Source: Mytilinidion resinicola (Eukaryota > Ascomycota > Dothideomycetes > Mytilinidiales > Mytilinidiaceae). Taken from it: a DNA stretch of 64,000 nt. The first letter of the stretch is position 1, and each line of letters starts with the position of its first letter. Where the stretch lies: NCBI RefSeq assembly GCF_010093595.1, contig NW_022985456.1, positions 124,001-188,000 on the forward strand. The letters run 5' to 3'. A model generated the notes under the pieces. The model was not told the DNA's origin, searched no databases, and worked only from the letters and a program-made list of their open reading frames with translations. The translations under genes were made by a program, and so were the position numbers. Of the stretch, positions 46,487-59,628 are shown in pieces.

Positions 46487-49400
46487 TTGGGTCACGAAGA
46501 GCACGAAGAGGATTTGGTGGTGGTGGATGGGAGTAGTGTTTCCTATTCTAAAGTGTTCTTTATACGCGTACACAGTTCGATAAAAGTGCTAAAAGGATGG
46601 GCTGGGGCGGTTTTTTGCGTGCATGATTCTGCGTTTATGTAGATATTGGGCGGGTGGGTAGGAAGCGGGAAGGCGTTGTGTACGGTATCGCATCACGAAA
46701 GGATGGAAAAAACTTCCCCCCACACCCCCCGGGTGAGAACGATGAAAAAGACGTTCGCGTCTGGAAAGGAAGGTCGGAGGGAAGGGAAAGGGTTCTTGGG
46801 CGGGCTTTTGTGGCATCTAGCTAGCGTTGCGGAATGGGTTACTCAAGACCGTTCCATCTCTCTTTCGAGCTTTGTTCTGTAGCGTTCACCTAGGCTACGC
46901 ATAGATGGTTTTGAACGCTGTAGACGATTGTTGAAACGGCGATATCGGACGTCACGTGTCTCACAACGACGCTTTTAACAAAATTGGCAATTATTTGTAT
47001 GACGGAATAGACGGGCGCAACGAGGGTGTGGTGGAGAAGTGAACGTAAACGGTATAAATTAGTTTGCACGCTCTACTCTACTGCATAAGGATTGTAAAGG
47101 AAGAGTGCACGGCAGGGAGCTCGTAGATGGAATTTGCCGATTTCGTGTATTGAGAGACGAATCCTTGAGGAATCGTGATGCATGGCCTGGGGCTTATGTA
47201 TACCCCGGCCTAAGCGAGCACGTGACTCGCAAAGGCCTCGCAGGCTATACGCCTGCGCAGGCAGGCTGCATAAATTGGAAAGGATGTATCTACATCCTAT
47301 CTGGTAGCTATATACTGTAGGTGCTCCGGTCACCTCACAAGGATGTTTTTATTATTTTTTCAAGGTTGGACGGTATCGCGATGGTGGACGGTACGGAGAA
47401 ACTTTCTCGTGTTATTGTCACTCACGTGAGGTTGATGTGGACGGGGGAAGCTAGTGATTGTATGGAATCGTAGGGATTTTTATTGGCAAGGGAGGCTGAT
47501 GGGTGTTGAGCGTTGAGTGTTGGGTGTCAGATCTGCCGGCCCAACGTCCGGGGCCAGTGGCAATGACGATTCCACGATCTTGGGATCCTTTCCATTTGTC
47601 GGGCATGTATATCAGAAGCAGCGGACGTCTGCGATTAGTGCTAGGTAGATTGGAGGATGGAGAACCACACCGCTATTCGAAGTGATCCTCGGAGCGGACA
47701 CCCGTTGAGTGCTGGAAATGCCACTCATTCTGTACAAGATGTGTGTGTGCGGGGCAGACACCTGATCTAGGGAGTCCTGTCTAGAGATGCCGGGTGGAAG
47801 GACCTGGCTATGGGGATTGGAATGGAATAGGATTTTGGCGAGTGCTTTCCTATGGCCCTAGTGTGCTGGGAGAGGTTTAGGGGAATTAGTGTTGCAATTA
47901 AGTGGTAGGTGAGTATGCCCCTTTCACAATTTGATGGCTGGATGGTGGCTTGATGCAGGTTCTGTGACGGACGGCGGTGCCCGTGTGGCATTACATAAGG
48001 GATCATGGCATGAGATTTTGAGGTCGTCCCTTGCCGTTCGTAGTGTTTCTTTGTGGTTACCATTACTCGCAGACTGCCCTTCACGGATGACCATCAGGAT
48101 TCAGCCAGGATTCAGCAAAGAACCCTCTCATCGAAATCACAGCTGTTCATTACCAGCCACTTGGCATTCGCACAGTGGCAATACCTCAGAGCTTTCGTCG
48201 GGGAGCTGGACAGAACCCCATCGATGGGGTCCTGCGCACTGATCGTTGCGGTGCAGATGGGCAGGCTCCGATGAGTCGACGTTCAATTTTGCGTGAGCGC
48301 TAGGGCGGATCCAAGGTTATGCGTGATCCACTCTTCGGCGAAGGTTGAGAGAGCGGAGACACGCCAGCGCCACATCAGGACGGCCCCAGGCTAGCTGCTT
48401 TGGCGGTGAACAGATCGCAATGGCACGAGGTCGAATCGGCCTGGCGCGCGAGGGTCCAACGAGGGTCCAGCCGGTTATTTTTCCCACTGCGCCTCCACTT
48501 GCTCAGGTTCCGCGTTTTTCCCTGAAACTGCCCTCGGCTGGCTTCCGGCCAAGAACGCGTGCAGCACGCAGCATGCTAGGGCACAACGGCGATCAGCAGC
48601 GAGCATGCGCAACCGCGGCCGTCCATTTGCTGGGCTTTGGACCGCCGGCGCTGAGGCCGCGGGCTGGCTAGGTGCAAATTGATACAACCACAGGCGCATG
48701 GCTGGACGTGTGGCCAATTTGCACCCCCAGGCCCGCGGCTGTCGAGTTTGCTCCATCAATCTTGCTTGGCGCCCGTCGTTTGCGCGGGCTGTACGCTGGC
48801 GTTGCGCTGTCAGGCCGCGACCAGCGATGGCCGGGAGCAGCAGACGGTACCGCAGGAAGGACGAGGGCAGTCAGTGCCGGCAGCGAATACCGCAAGGCAG
48901 AGGCGACGATGATAAGCTGGCTGCCATGTGACGGCTCGCAGCACGTTATGGCCCGCGTGGAAGGCTGCATTGCGTGCGTGCTTTGCCCCTCCGACAGCGC
49001 CGCCTTCCTTGCTCTCGTGAGGTAGGACGATCGCCAGTAGTCGCATGACCATAGTCTGGCCGGCAGTCGATGCTATCGCTGCGTGAGTCTGGACAGTAGT
49101 GCGTATGTAATAGTTTCCGCGTCGCGCCGTCAGATGCTTCCCAGGTTCTCAGCGTGCGTGCGGTGCTCTTGCCACTCTGTCGCAGCTGGCAGGCGCAGTG
49201 GCAGTCGCATTTGGAGTCGCAGTTGGCCTCACGGCTGGCAGCGCTGTGTTTCAGCGGGCCTGGCGTCGAATGCATGCCCGGGCGGTTTCATTTGCCCGCT
49301 GGCCAGGTCAGTGACACAGCGGGGCCGGCTGCTGGGGCATCTGGCGCGCTGCGAGCCCTTCCAGAGTCGGGCGCTAGCTAGTCGCGAAATTGCGGTGCTC

Positions 49401-49701
49401 TCCCAGGCAACCCGACTGAGCCAGCGACTACAAGAAAGCTGCCCCTGTGCTCGCAGCCCATCCCTCTTGTTTCCTCCACTCCACATCACTCCACCACCAA
49501 GCACTCTCCCATTCTCCCATCCACGCGAGCCACTCTCGTCTGCCCTTGCAGCTCGCGCCTTTCTTTGCTACAGCTTGTAATATCACGTTGTCTCGAGCTT
49601 GTCTCGGTCACGTTCTTATCTTTGCCCGTCCGCCACGACACCACACCGCCATCCTCTACAACTCCCTCTAGCATCCTCTAGACACCACACTCGCAGTCAC
49701 A
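46487..49701. other. 3.2-kb gene-poor stretch
   Basis: Between the Vsb1-like and Meu6-like genes. GC-rich in its right half, with many overlapping short frames on both strands and no convincing domain, signal peptide or splice pattern. The last 250 bases are pyrimidine-rich (CTCCACTCCACATCACTCC type) and should be the promoter and leader of the highly expressed-looking Meu6-like gene. Confidence 0.45.
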
Positions 49702-51864
49702 ATGGCCGAAGAACAGAAACCTCTCGCTGCTGAGACACCAGCCATCGTCGAGCCCACGCCGGCGCCCGCAGAGACACCCGCCGTTGAGACAAAGGCGGAG
49801 GAACCAGCTGCTACCGAGCCCGCCACCGAGACACCCGCCACGGCTGAGACACCTGCGGAGGCTGCTCCCGCCGCCGAGGAGAAGGTCACGAAGGCTGAGA
49901 AGCCCGTCGAGCCCATCACCTCTGGTGCCTTGGGCTACAAGGCTCCCGGCCTGAAGAAGTAAGCTCTGCTCCATCTCCGTCTTTCACGAGGCATCCGCTG
50001 ACTTTCTGCCTCAGCGCCTTCCGCTACTCTAAGAAGTACTTCTGGTTCGGCGACGAGCCTGTCTCCGCGCAGAGCCTCAGCACCTACCTCCGCGGCGAGA
50101 AGCCCGAGGTTGCGCAGCCAACCGTCGCCTGGTCCACCCAGACCGGCAAGGGACTGCTATACTTTGTCAAGCACGCCGACCAGAAGGCCACCCCGGCTGG
50201 GGTTCTAAACTTGGTAGGCCTCGAAGCGAAAACCTCTGCATCACAAAGCTTTACTAACGTCTGCCTAACAGGCTGATGCCACCGAGCTCACCAAGGATGG
50301 CGTCGTTGCTTTCCACCTCAAGATCCACGGCCACAAGCACGCCTTCGAGACCAGCACCGCCCCCGAGCGCAACGGATGGTATGTCTCCTTCGAGACGGCC
50401 ATCGCAGAGGCCAAGGAGGCGAAGAAGGACCTCATCGAGTCTGCTGGGTACAAGGAGCAGCTCGAGAAGCTTGGTAAGTGGCATGCGACAAGCCCCCAGG
50501 AATAATTTATTGTTGCATATCTCGCTTGTTCCCGTTCTGCATACTTACTCGCGTGTTCAGGCAAGCCCGCCACGCTAGCCGTCGCCTCCGCGTCTGCCGC
50601 TAAGGAGACCGCCCCCAAGAAGAGCACCGAGGTCAAGCCGACCGAGCCCGCCGCTGCTCGCACGGGCTCGTCCTCGAGCAGCAGCAGCTCTGACAACGAG
50701 GAAAAGAAGAAGAAGAAGGCTTCCAAGAGCAAGAGCCGTTCCGTTTCCCGCGGCAAGCGCGCCAGCGTCTTCGGCACCCTTCTGGGCAAGAAAGAGAAGC
50801 TCGAGGAGAAGAAGGAAGAAAAGAAAGAGGAAAAGAAGGAAGAAAAGGCTGCCGAGGAGGGTGAGCCATCTACTGCCGCTGCAGTCGAGCCCGTCGCTGC
50901 TGGTGAGTACTGTCTATACCATAGCAATGGATTTTACTAACATGCCACAGCTCCCGTTGCCGAAGCCACCACCGAAGAGACTCCCGCCCCTGCTGTTGCA
51001 GAGGCCACTGAGGCCCCTAAGACCGAGGAGGTTGCTCCCGTCGCCGAGACCACCGAGGCCAAGCCCAAGCCCACCAAGCGTGGCTCCATCTTCGGCAACT
51101 TCGTTGAGAAGCTAAGGAGCCCGACCACTGAGAAGAAGGAGCCAGAATTCGCTCCCCCCGTTCCCGCCAAGGAGGAGCCTGTCTCTGCTGAGGCGCCCCA
51201 GATCGCGGAGCCGGTTGAACCTGTTGTCGCCGCTGAGACTGCCGAGGCGCCCAAGGTCGAAGAGGCACCCAAGACCGAGACTCCCGCTATCACCACTCCC
51301 GCCAAGGAGAAGGAGCACTTCTCGTTCAGCAAATTCTTGAAGAGCGACAAGGCCAAGTCCCCGTCCACTGAGACTGCCCCTGCCGTGAAGACTGAGAACG
51401 AGGCTCCGAAGATTGAGGAAACACCTGCCGTTGCTCCGGCCGAAACCGAGGCGGCTCCTGCTGTTGTCGAGCCCAAGGCAGAGGAGCCCGCCGTCGCCAA
51501 GGAGGAGGCCACCCCTGCCGCCCACAAGGCCAAGCGTGGTTCCATCTTCGGCAACCTCACCAACAGCGCCAAGAAGGAGAAGTCTACTGACAGCGAGACT
51601 GCTGAGCCTAAGAAGGAGAACAAGCTTACTGGTCTGTTCCGCAGCGCCAGCAAGTCGGTCAAGCCGCTCGCCAAGAAGGAGAAGGAGCCTGCCACCCCGG
51701 CCAAGGTTGAGGAGGAGAAGGTTGAGGAGCCCGCTACCGCTGCCGAGACCACCCCTGCTGCCGAGTCCCAGACAGAGCCTCAGTCCATCGGCGACGTCGT
51801 TCCAGATGCGGTTACAGTAGGGCAGGCCCCCAAGAGCACGACCGAGGTCTCAGCTACTGCATAA
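49702..51864 (+). CDS. PH-domain protein of the Meu6 type with long Ala/Glu/Pro/Lys tail
   Basis: Five exons, 49702-49958, 50015-50213, 50272-50473, 50561-50902 and 50951-51864, give 637 residues in frame. After an Ala/Pro/Glu-rich N-terminus, a PH-like domain begins about GALGYKAPGLKNAFRYSKKYFWFGDEPV and covers residues about 75-225, matching fungal proteins related to fission-yeast Meu6. The tail is low-complexity, rich in EETPAPA-like and KKEEKK-like runs. It has three copies of a K-R-(A/G)-S-(V/I)-F-G motif (about 50,755, 51,075 and 51,533), each followed by a basic stretch. Codon use is strongly biased to C/G third positions, suggesting high expression. Function unknown; the PH domain suggests membrane or septum association. 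Confidence 0.8.
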
Positions 51865-53052
51865 AGTATGGTGGGAAGACCCTTCATACGTCGACGACAG
51901 CCATGATGGAATGACGGAAAAGCGGAAACGCATGTCTCTTGTTTGACCGGACGGACCACCCAGCGACTATGCACCGAATCTAGGATACGGCTCTGATATC
52001 TTCCCGATGCAGAGCTAGACTTGGATTACACACAAGCCTCTCACTACTCATATACCCGTACACACCATCATTTCGAACCGCATCACCAACCCTCTGCCGC
52101 TCGCTCATCCACAACAAAAAAGGATATACCCGTGGGTTTTTTACGTCTCGCGTTGCATCGCGCATGCTTGGTGGCCTCCAGCCGCCCCTGCGCTGTTTTT
52201 ATTGCTCTTGTTTTTATGTCGGACGTCCGCGTCTAGATTGATACCACTGTTGCACCCCTAGTTTTTGCTTTTGAGATATCACTTTGCGTTGCTTGTCATC
52301 GACTGGCTCTCGTTTTTGGAATTTTTGTTTGTCTTACCTCTGCGAATACCCCCTGATACCCTGCGTACTGCCTTATTAGGATATTGTACAAGCGGCCACT
52401 AGGGCACCACACCAAACCCGTTAATAATATCTAATAGAAAATGCGGTTTTCATTTGGCTCTAACACTTTTGCTGTGATTGTGTGATGTGAGAAGTGTCTT
52501 GGGGAGCACCAACTAGTGTTGCGCACACATTGTGACACATGGTGGGGACCAGGATAAGAAGAGAAGATGCAAAGGTAGTGCTTCTTCGAATTGACTCGCG
52601 GAGCCGGCGACTCAGCCGGCACCTACGAGGCTAAACGCTGTGCCGCTTCTCGGGCTGCATTTGACGCTTGATGAACGGATCGTATGGGCGTCGCGAAGCC
52701 TGGAACAGGACTATTTCGCAGGCGTGCAGGGGGCGGTTCGTCTCCAGTTTTCCTCGCGCGCCTTGACTCGACAGGTCCACTGCATCACCACTTCGCGCTG
52801 TGTCGTGCCCGCACTCCTACTACACCAGCGCCCTGCCAACACACCACCTCGCCCCTGCGTTGTGTCCTTTCGTTTGTGCAACTTGTTCTTCTCTCCTGCG
52901 TGTCTGTCTATGCTTCTTGCCAAGCGTGTCTCGGTGCTTGTCCCCGCGTCTCCACCCCGCAAAAGCTTGATGTGCCTGACTTTACGGGGCCCTTGTCGTT
53001 CGGTCGTGATTACGCTGCGAATGCACAGTGAATCGGGCATTTCATAGCAATC
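51865..53052. other. Intergenic, no gene seen
   Basis: Holds the 3' end of the Meu6-like gene and the promoter of the UBTD-like gene. Frames near 52,640-53,047 lack recognisable motifs. Confidence 0.4.
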
Positions 53053-54248
53053 ATGGTGAGTATTCTACTATGGGATCCAGCCTATGCATCGACTGTCTTG
53101 AACTGTCTACAATCATCATGCGATCCCCTCAATGCGCCACCAGCAGCTCTCACGCCTTTGAAATAGATCAGGTCACCACTAACAAAGGGCCTCAACTTCA
53201 GGGCTGCTGCTTCTCCTCCGACCGATCTCCCGCAAACTCGCCGTATACTCCTCCTACCGCAGCCACAGCGCCAGACGCCTCGGACCGCAACATCACCGTT
53301 TCGTCGCCCCCTCACCCCGCCTCTCTCCTCTCACACGCGAACACCACACCGCGCGCCTCCCATGCCTCACACCACCACCACCATACACCTCCTTCCACAG
53401 CGACCAAGTCTGTAGCGCCGAACCAACCTCTGCGCCCTCTAACTGCCGGCCAACGCTGCGACCTCCCTGCCTCCCTCGGCCAGGAGCAAGCTCTAATCGA
53501 CCAGAGCAATGGGCGTCATCCTACCAGACCTACCCCATTGACCTCGTCCACTTCAACACGCTGGACCCGCACAAGGCTAGAGCGCGAACGCCGCGACTTC
53601 TTTGACACTAGGGTCACAGGGAACCCTGAGATATGGGCCCTGGTGCGGACGGTGGTGCAGTTGATACGGGCGGGGCAGGTGCGAGAAGCGCAGGGCGTGC
53701 TGGACGCGGGGGCCTGCACATGTCCAACAGGGGAGGTGTGGCGGGGGGTGTTTGACGAACGGGGGGAGTTTTATAAAGTGCCCGAGTGGGTGGTTGTGGA
53801 GCCGTCAGGCTTGGTTGAGGAGAGGGAGGATGGGAAGGATAGTCGGAGTGGGACCGATGATGAGTTTGACGAGGAGGATGCGGTCGTGGAGAAAGTAGAC
53901 AAGGGGAAGGGGAGGGCGGTGGAAGGCGATGAGGTGCCCGGGGTCGTGGTAGCGGATAAAGGGAATATAGTGAAGGTGAAGGCGAGGCTAAGTGACCGCG
54001 GGACGGATGTTGCCATAAAGATTGGGAGTGAGGAGCGGGTGGGGTTGTTAGTAAGGAGGATTAGGGATGTTGCGGACGTGAGTAGCCCTCGATTGCACTA
54101 TTTGTCTCCATCTTCTAACATTGCGTAGATTGAACCACACACTCGCCTCAAGATCGCGTATATGGGCAAGATCCTGCACGACCACGAGACTCTGGCATCG
54201 CAGGGCTGGCGCGAGAAGGACGTCGTCAATGCCCTTGTGTTTCAATAG
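53053..54248 (+). CDS. UBTD/Dc-UbP-type ubiquitin-like domain protein, probably N-myristoylated
   Basis: Protein of the Dc-UbP (UBTD1/2) group, which in animals links ubiquitin conjugation enzymes to substrates. Exons 53053-53055, 53202-54077 and 54129-54248 give 332 residues in frame. Exon 1 is just the ATG, followed directly by GTGAGT; splicing to GGCTGCTGC yields MGCC, a myristoylation/palmitoylation type start typical of the family. A His/Pro/Ser-rich linker leads to the N-terminal UBTD domain (RLERERRDFFDTRVTGNPEIW, VLDAGACTCPTGEVWRGVFDERG). An acidic insert precedes the C-terminal ubiquitin-like fold (VKVKARLSDRG to ASQGWREKDVVNALVFQ). Without the first intron the protein would lack this start. 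Confidence 0.82.
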
Positions 54249-55433
54249 CACCAGCCTTGAGATCCGATGCTTCTCATCCATCGCCTCAACTTCCCGAGTC
54301 CCTACGCTCGTAGCTTCGACTATACGCCATACTTCGGCCTCCCTGCTTCTAGGCACCCCTACCGAAGTACAGTTCTACTTCCACCGAGACCCCCACCGAC
54401 CAGATCACCTAAAAAAATTTCTACGTATCGCATCTAAACCTACTAGCTCGACCAAATCATTCCCAAAACCCGCTCTAGTATGAAGCTGATCCTCTCTAAT
54501 AATCTAATTTCTCCTTTCTTTTCGCGTTCAGAATAGATACCCCACCCCGTTTGTGTTTCCGAGGCTCTTTCATCGTTGCGAGCACATCTAATGTTGCATC
54601 TACGCTTTCTTGGTGTTTCGAATGGTTGGTTGGGTTTGGAGCATTGTGTACATATGTGCGATGCTGGAATGATCAATGGTATGGATGATAACAGCATGTC
54701 AGGATGATTGAGTTTAGGGCAAGTCGGAAATGTGATTATGTGTTTGTCTTGAATTGGGATAGGGATAGGGTTGTGTTGGATTGGACTTGCTACTGTTGAT
54801 GTATGCCAACGTTACTCTGATCTTGTAGTTCAAATTGGAGTGTCATCGAAATCACATCGCAAATCGGCCCAATTTACACATTCCAACCTTTGACATGTGA
54901 TCTTAAGATTTAACAACACGCTAAAGCACGACCAACAACGCCGTCCTTCCTCAATACACCTATTGATCTAGATCTGATTCAAGGCATTTCGACCTCAACA
55001 TGTCAAAAGGAGTGCAAATCGCGCGGACTGGCTTTCAGTTATACATCTTAACACACCAAAACCAACTATCAACCCTTGACCTGATTTGCAACGTCTAGAC
55101 TTGGCTCCTAGCTCCCATGAAACTCTCTGGCTCGTGTTGCTAAACCTAGAAATCCTACGGCCGTCCATGACTTCTAGAAACCTTATTATCAATCCATGTG
55201 GTAGAGTTCCTCCTGCTGTCCTATTTCCTAAATCGCCCAAAGACCAAGAAAACCATCCAAGCCAATCCTAAGCCCCAATCGGTAGAATATCGAATAACTA
55301 GTCGAAGCTTGGCTCGCAAGATCCTTGCTCTCTCCATCTCAGCACTCGCGCCGGGGCACTTCAACACCAAACATGCTGGCTGAAACCAAGTCTCGAAACA
55401 GGCATATCTAACGAGCTACATGTCGGTACGACA
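54249..55433. other. Intergenic, no gene seen
   Basis: AT-richer interval of about 1.2 kb between two rightward genes. No frame with recognisable motifs. Confidence 0.4.
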
Positions 55434-57090
55434 ATGGTCGGTGTACCAGGGCTCAGCAAAGGTCAGCCTGCTCATTGCTAGCTTTCGGAACCCCTTCCTA
55501 ATGCTCTCAAGGCTGTCATACCTGCAAGAAGCGGAGGATTAAATGCGGTGAGGCAATTCTAGCTGTCTAGCTTTCTCTTTGCGTCATACTGAGTGGATGA
55601 GACGAGAGCAAACCCATCTGCCAACGATGTCAGAAGTCTGGGTACCTCTGCACCGGCTACGGCCACCCGCTCCACTTCGTCCATGCATCGACTGCACCCT
55701 TTCCTTCAATGGAGGATGTTGTCACTACCCCCAAAAGGCTACAGGAATCGACGTCAACTATGCCAGCCACTGTTGTACCTCGGATGCGGACCCCAGCACC
55801 CAACGAGCTCAGCTTCGTAGCATTCAAAGGCGATTTCTGCGTCTCCTTCCTCTTCGACAACTTCGTATGGCGAACCTACGGCACTCCGTGGCTGCAGATG
55901 GCAGCGGCTGGTAAGCTGAACCCGCTGGCGCTTGAGGCCTGTCAAGCGCTTTCATGGACCCACTTTGGCGTCACGCATCACCAGCGAGACATTCTGGTGG
56001 AGGGATCGGTAAGATATGGGAAGACGCTCAAGGGGCTGATTCCTGGACTTTCGGATCCGATGAGACCTGGCGTGGAGGCTTTGATTGTACCGGTGATGAT
56101 TATGTTGATGCATGCGGTAGGTGTTCCCGTATCGCTTAGCGGTTGATGGGTGCTGACTCTGGGAAGTCATTTCAAGAGGATCGAGCGGCGTCTATTGCTC
56201 ATTTGAAAGGTTTGGCAACGCTGCTACATGTGTGTGGACCTAAGAAGTTCCAGCGGGAACCTCTGAGAAGTGCCTTTGAGTCGTGTCGAGCGACGCTGGT
56301 GAGTGTATTCTTACGTACTTGTGAAGTCTACTAATGGGAGAAGGTTACCACCGCACTCATCGCGCGACAACGTACCTTCCTGGAGCAAGAAGGATGGTGC
56401 TCGATACCATGGGCTCTAGATGCCGCGTCAAAGAGTCAACAGAACCACCTAGTAGATATACTAGTCACTGTCCCAGGCTTCCTCGAGGATGACGCTAAAC
56501 TGCGACACATCGAGGATCCTGAAGTGAAGCAAAGCCTGCTAGACAGAGTCAGAACCCAACTAGCGAATCTTTACAGCTGGCGATGGGCATGGGACGCTGC
56601 GAACACAGGCGCAGTCTGGGAGGTGTGCCCATCTCCGTCGCCCGCAATTGCTCCTCGAGCAGTAGACAAAACTCTTCATTTCTCCAGCCACGTCCTCGCT
56701 AGCGAGATCTCTCTCTATAACGCCGTACTCATGTGGCTCCTCGGGCTTCTCTGGCGCCTTGATCCGTTCGCCTCGTTTCCCCTCAGTCCAGTTTCAGAAA
56801 CTCGCCCTCGGGGACCGATTCTCCTGCCACATCAGGTGCATAGTCTCCGCGACCCAGCCATCGAGATCTGCCTCACGTTTGAGTTCCAGATGCGCGATGC
56901 CAGCCACAGCCGCGACAGTGCGCTCTTTTTCCTTTTCCCGCTCGGACAGGCATGGACGGCGCTGGAATCAGAGGCGGCATTCCGCGACTGGATTCGTAGC
57001 ATGCTGGACAAGTCGACAGTGACTCGAGGCTACGCAATCGGGCGGAACGCGTGGTTCGGCAACTACTACATCCCAAAGGTGTTCCAATGA
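55434..57090 (+). CDS. Zn2Cys6 transcription factor
   Basis: Fungal binuclear zinc-cluster regulator. Exons 55434-55461, 55512-55547, 55602-56116, 56167-56298 and 56344-57090 give 485 residues in frame. The N-terminal zinc cluster is complete: GCHTCKKRRIKC then DESKPICQRCQKSGYLC, with ligands C11, C14, C21, C28, C31 and C38 in the standard spacing. The two introns splitting the cluster are in positions common for this class. The rest is a fungal-specific regulatory domain (DUF3468-like), with FDNFVWRTYGTPWL, DILVEVPG-like DILVTVPGFLED and a terminal GRNAWFGNYYIPKVFQ. Target genes are not evident from the neighbours. Confidence 0.88.
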
Positions 57091-58174
57091 TGCTCAACCA
57101 ACAGCACGACAGTCGTCTGTCGTCGCCAGTGCTGGAGCTGGGACCACTTGGCCGAAGCTTGACCGCGGCGCACGAGCCTTGAAGCTATGGCTGCCAGGAG
57201 AGGGTTGCGTACCACGGGCAGCAAGGAACTATTTGATTGCCCGCCTATTTTAGGAAATGCCCATAATTAATCTACCAGCACTCTATGGCCGCCCGGCCGG
57301 TAATATTTGTACGCCTGCTTGTCTGTTTCAGTGCTATACATGGGGAGATGGCATCGACAACAGACGGCAGGACGGACTGTCGATGTCCCTGGGGGTCGGC
57401 ACTTGCGCTCGCTCCTTGGCCTGTCTCACTCACCAGAAGCTTGTTTCGAGGCGCACGGGCACGACGGGCTGGACTGGTCGTGTGGCGTCGATTCGGGATG
57501 CTGATTCAGGCAGGGCGTACGAAAGCCGTCACGAAATGCCATGGCACTGATGGGCATCGCGTGGAGCACACGGAGATGGGACCGCCGGCCACACACGGCG
57601 AGGCGCGTGGGCAGATGCAGGAAAGAGCGCTCTTATCGCGGCCTGGTGATATTTCTGGGTAATATTTGCAGGCAACTGGACCGCGACGGGCTACTTCGCG
57701 GCGTCCCTGGCGTAGAGTGCATGGCTCTGACAGGAGCAGCTGTGGCGATGACCCGGTGTTGCATGCACCATGGATGCAATCCTTGCTTTTCGCAGCCGCA
57801 CTGATGGACGAGGCGTTCCATGGCGACAGCGGATCCGCGTCCGCGTCCAGGCGGGAAAAGGAGCTGCTCAACGTGCACACCAGCCAGGATCGCTGGTGCA
57901 CACTGACAAAAGAGCCGCCTCCCCCTGTGCCACGACTGTGCCGCGCAACGTCCTGCCCGTCATGACGAGGCCTGCTGGTATTGCACCCTTTGCCCGCTGC
58001 TGCAGAGCGACCTGTCGTTTGTGTCACTGAAAACCCACCCAGAGCTCTTTGGGAGGACTGACAGTTCACTCAATCGTTTGCCGCTGTGCTTGTGAAAGCG
58101 GGGATCTGCATTGCACTCTCAAAACATTCCACGTCGTCAATACTGTTTCAAACTCATTCCTCAACCATCCAGTC
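57091..58174. other. Intergenic, no gene seen
   Basis: About 1.1 kb, GC-rich, with overlapping short frames on both strands and no recognisable motif. It should contain the promoter of the GT90 gene. Confidence 0.4.
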
Positions 58175-59628
58175 ATGATCTTCCAATACCAGCGCGCCGT
58201 CGGACTGGCCTGCGTGGCCATGTTCCTCTTCTTGGTCCTCAGTATCACCATCCTCCCTCTGAAAACCTTCGACGTCCTACACTTTGGATCTAGCTCGAAG
58301 AATGGCCAGCACGCTCCGACTTGGAACCCTACCAGCAACTCTTCCCAGTCGTGGACTTTCCAAGCACCTCGCGACGCCAAGAACTACGGTCTCTCGCCTG
58401 GGCAATGCGACGCTTCCTTTCCCGCCCTCGGACACGCCATTGAACGCTCAGTCGCTCACCGCAAGGAGATCGGGAATATCAAGCCCGAGGATGTGAATAC
58501 TGGCTGGAGAAGCGACGGAATTGTGCACGCTATGATATACGACAACCAAGTGCGTCTTCCTACTCCCTCGCCGCTTCACAAATCACTAACACATCCTTGT
58601 AGCTGTACATCATAGAAGCCAAGGGATGCCACCGTCGTGACTTCCGAGAGCGCTCACTCGCAATTTTACAGTCCATCTGGCGCGCAGTTGTATCGTGGCC
58701 CGGCCCCATTCCAAACATCGAGTTCACCTTCACTATCGACGACGGCGCATACGAACAAGGCGTCTCAAACGAAAACCCACCTGTGACATGGTCCCTTACA
58801 CGCAAGGACGAGCCCCTCTATGACAATCTCTGGCTGATGGCCGACTTCGGTTTCTACGTATGGGGAGCGACGGGCGACTACAACGCGCTCCGCAAAGCCA
58901 TCAAAGACGACGAGATCCCCTTCGACAAAAAGGACCCCCGCGCGGTCTGGCGCGGAGGCGTGCTAGTAGAGAAGGAGCCCCAGGACCTCCGCAAAAGCCT
59001 CATCGACACGGCCCACGACCAGAAATGGGCCGACATCGACTTCTTCGACTGGAGCCAGGGCAAAGACGGCCCCAGCAACTGGATCTCCATCGCCCAGCTG
59101 TGCAAGTACCTGTTCCCTGTGCATACCGAGGGCCGCACCTACTCGGGCCGCCTCAAATATATCCTCAACTGCCACTCCGTGTCCGTCGTGCACAAGCTGC
59201 AGTGGGAGGAGAACTTCCACCACCTGCTCGTCGCCGAGGGCCCGCAGCAGAACTACATCCAGGTCGAGCGCGACTTCTCGGATCTGCAGCAGAAGATCGA
59301 GCACTATCTCGCGCATCCCGACGAGGCGCGGCGGATTGCGGATAATAGCGTTAGGGTGTTCCGGGACCGCTACCTTACGCCCGCTGCGCAGGCGTGCTAC
59401 TGGCGCAAACTGTTCGCAGCGTGGCGCTCGGTCAGCTTCGAGCCAGAGTTCTACATGACGGTGGAAGAGCAGGAGCGGCTTGAGCTGGCGAAGGCGGGGG
59501 ATGATGAGGAGAAGAAGAGCCAGGTTGCGCAGAAGTTTGAGGGGAAGGATCGGAAGGCGCGCGTGCCGCGGGGGATGCCGTATGAGAAGTATATGCTTAT
59601 CGAGAGTTATGAGGATAGTCCGTGGTGA
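58175..59628 (+). CDS. Glycosyltransferase family 90 (CAP10-like)
   Basis: Type II membrane glycosyltransferase of the Golgi; the group includes cryptococcal Cap10 and xylosyl- or glucosyltransferases. Two exons, 58175-58549 and 58603-59628, give 466 residues. A signal anchor (VGLACVAMFLFLVLSITILPL) is at about residues 9-29. The GT90 domain shows FTFTIDDGAYEQ, WLMADFGFYVWGATGDY, AVWRGGVLV, and the C-terminal nucleotide-sugar-binding-like block KYILNCHSVSVVHKLQWEE with FHHLL. The start ATG directly precedes the anchor. Acceptor sugar and product are unknown. Confidence 0.92.

Noticed and set aside
50937..51752. Minus-strand serine/alanine/glycine-rich frame of 271 codons
   Set aside because: Antisense shadow of the low-complexity Meu6-like tail.
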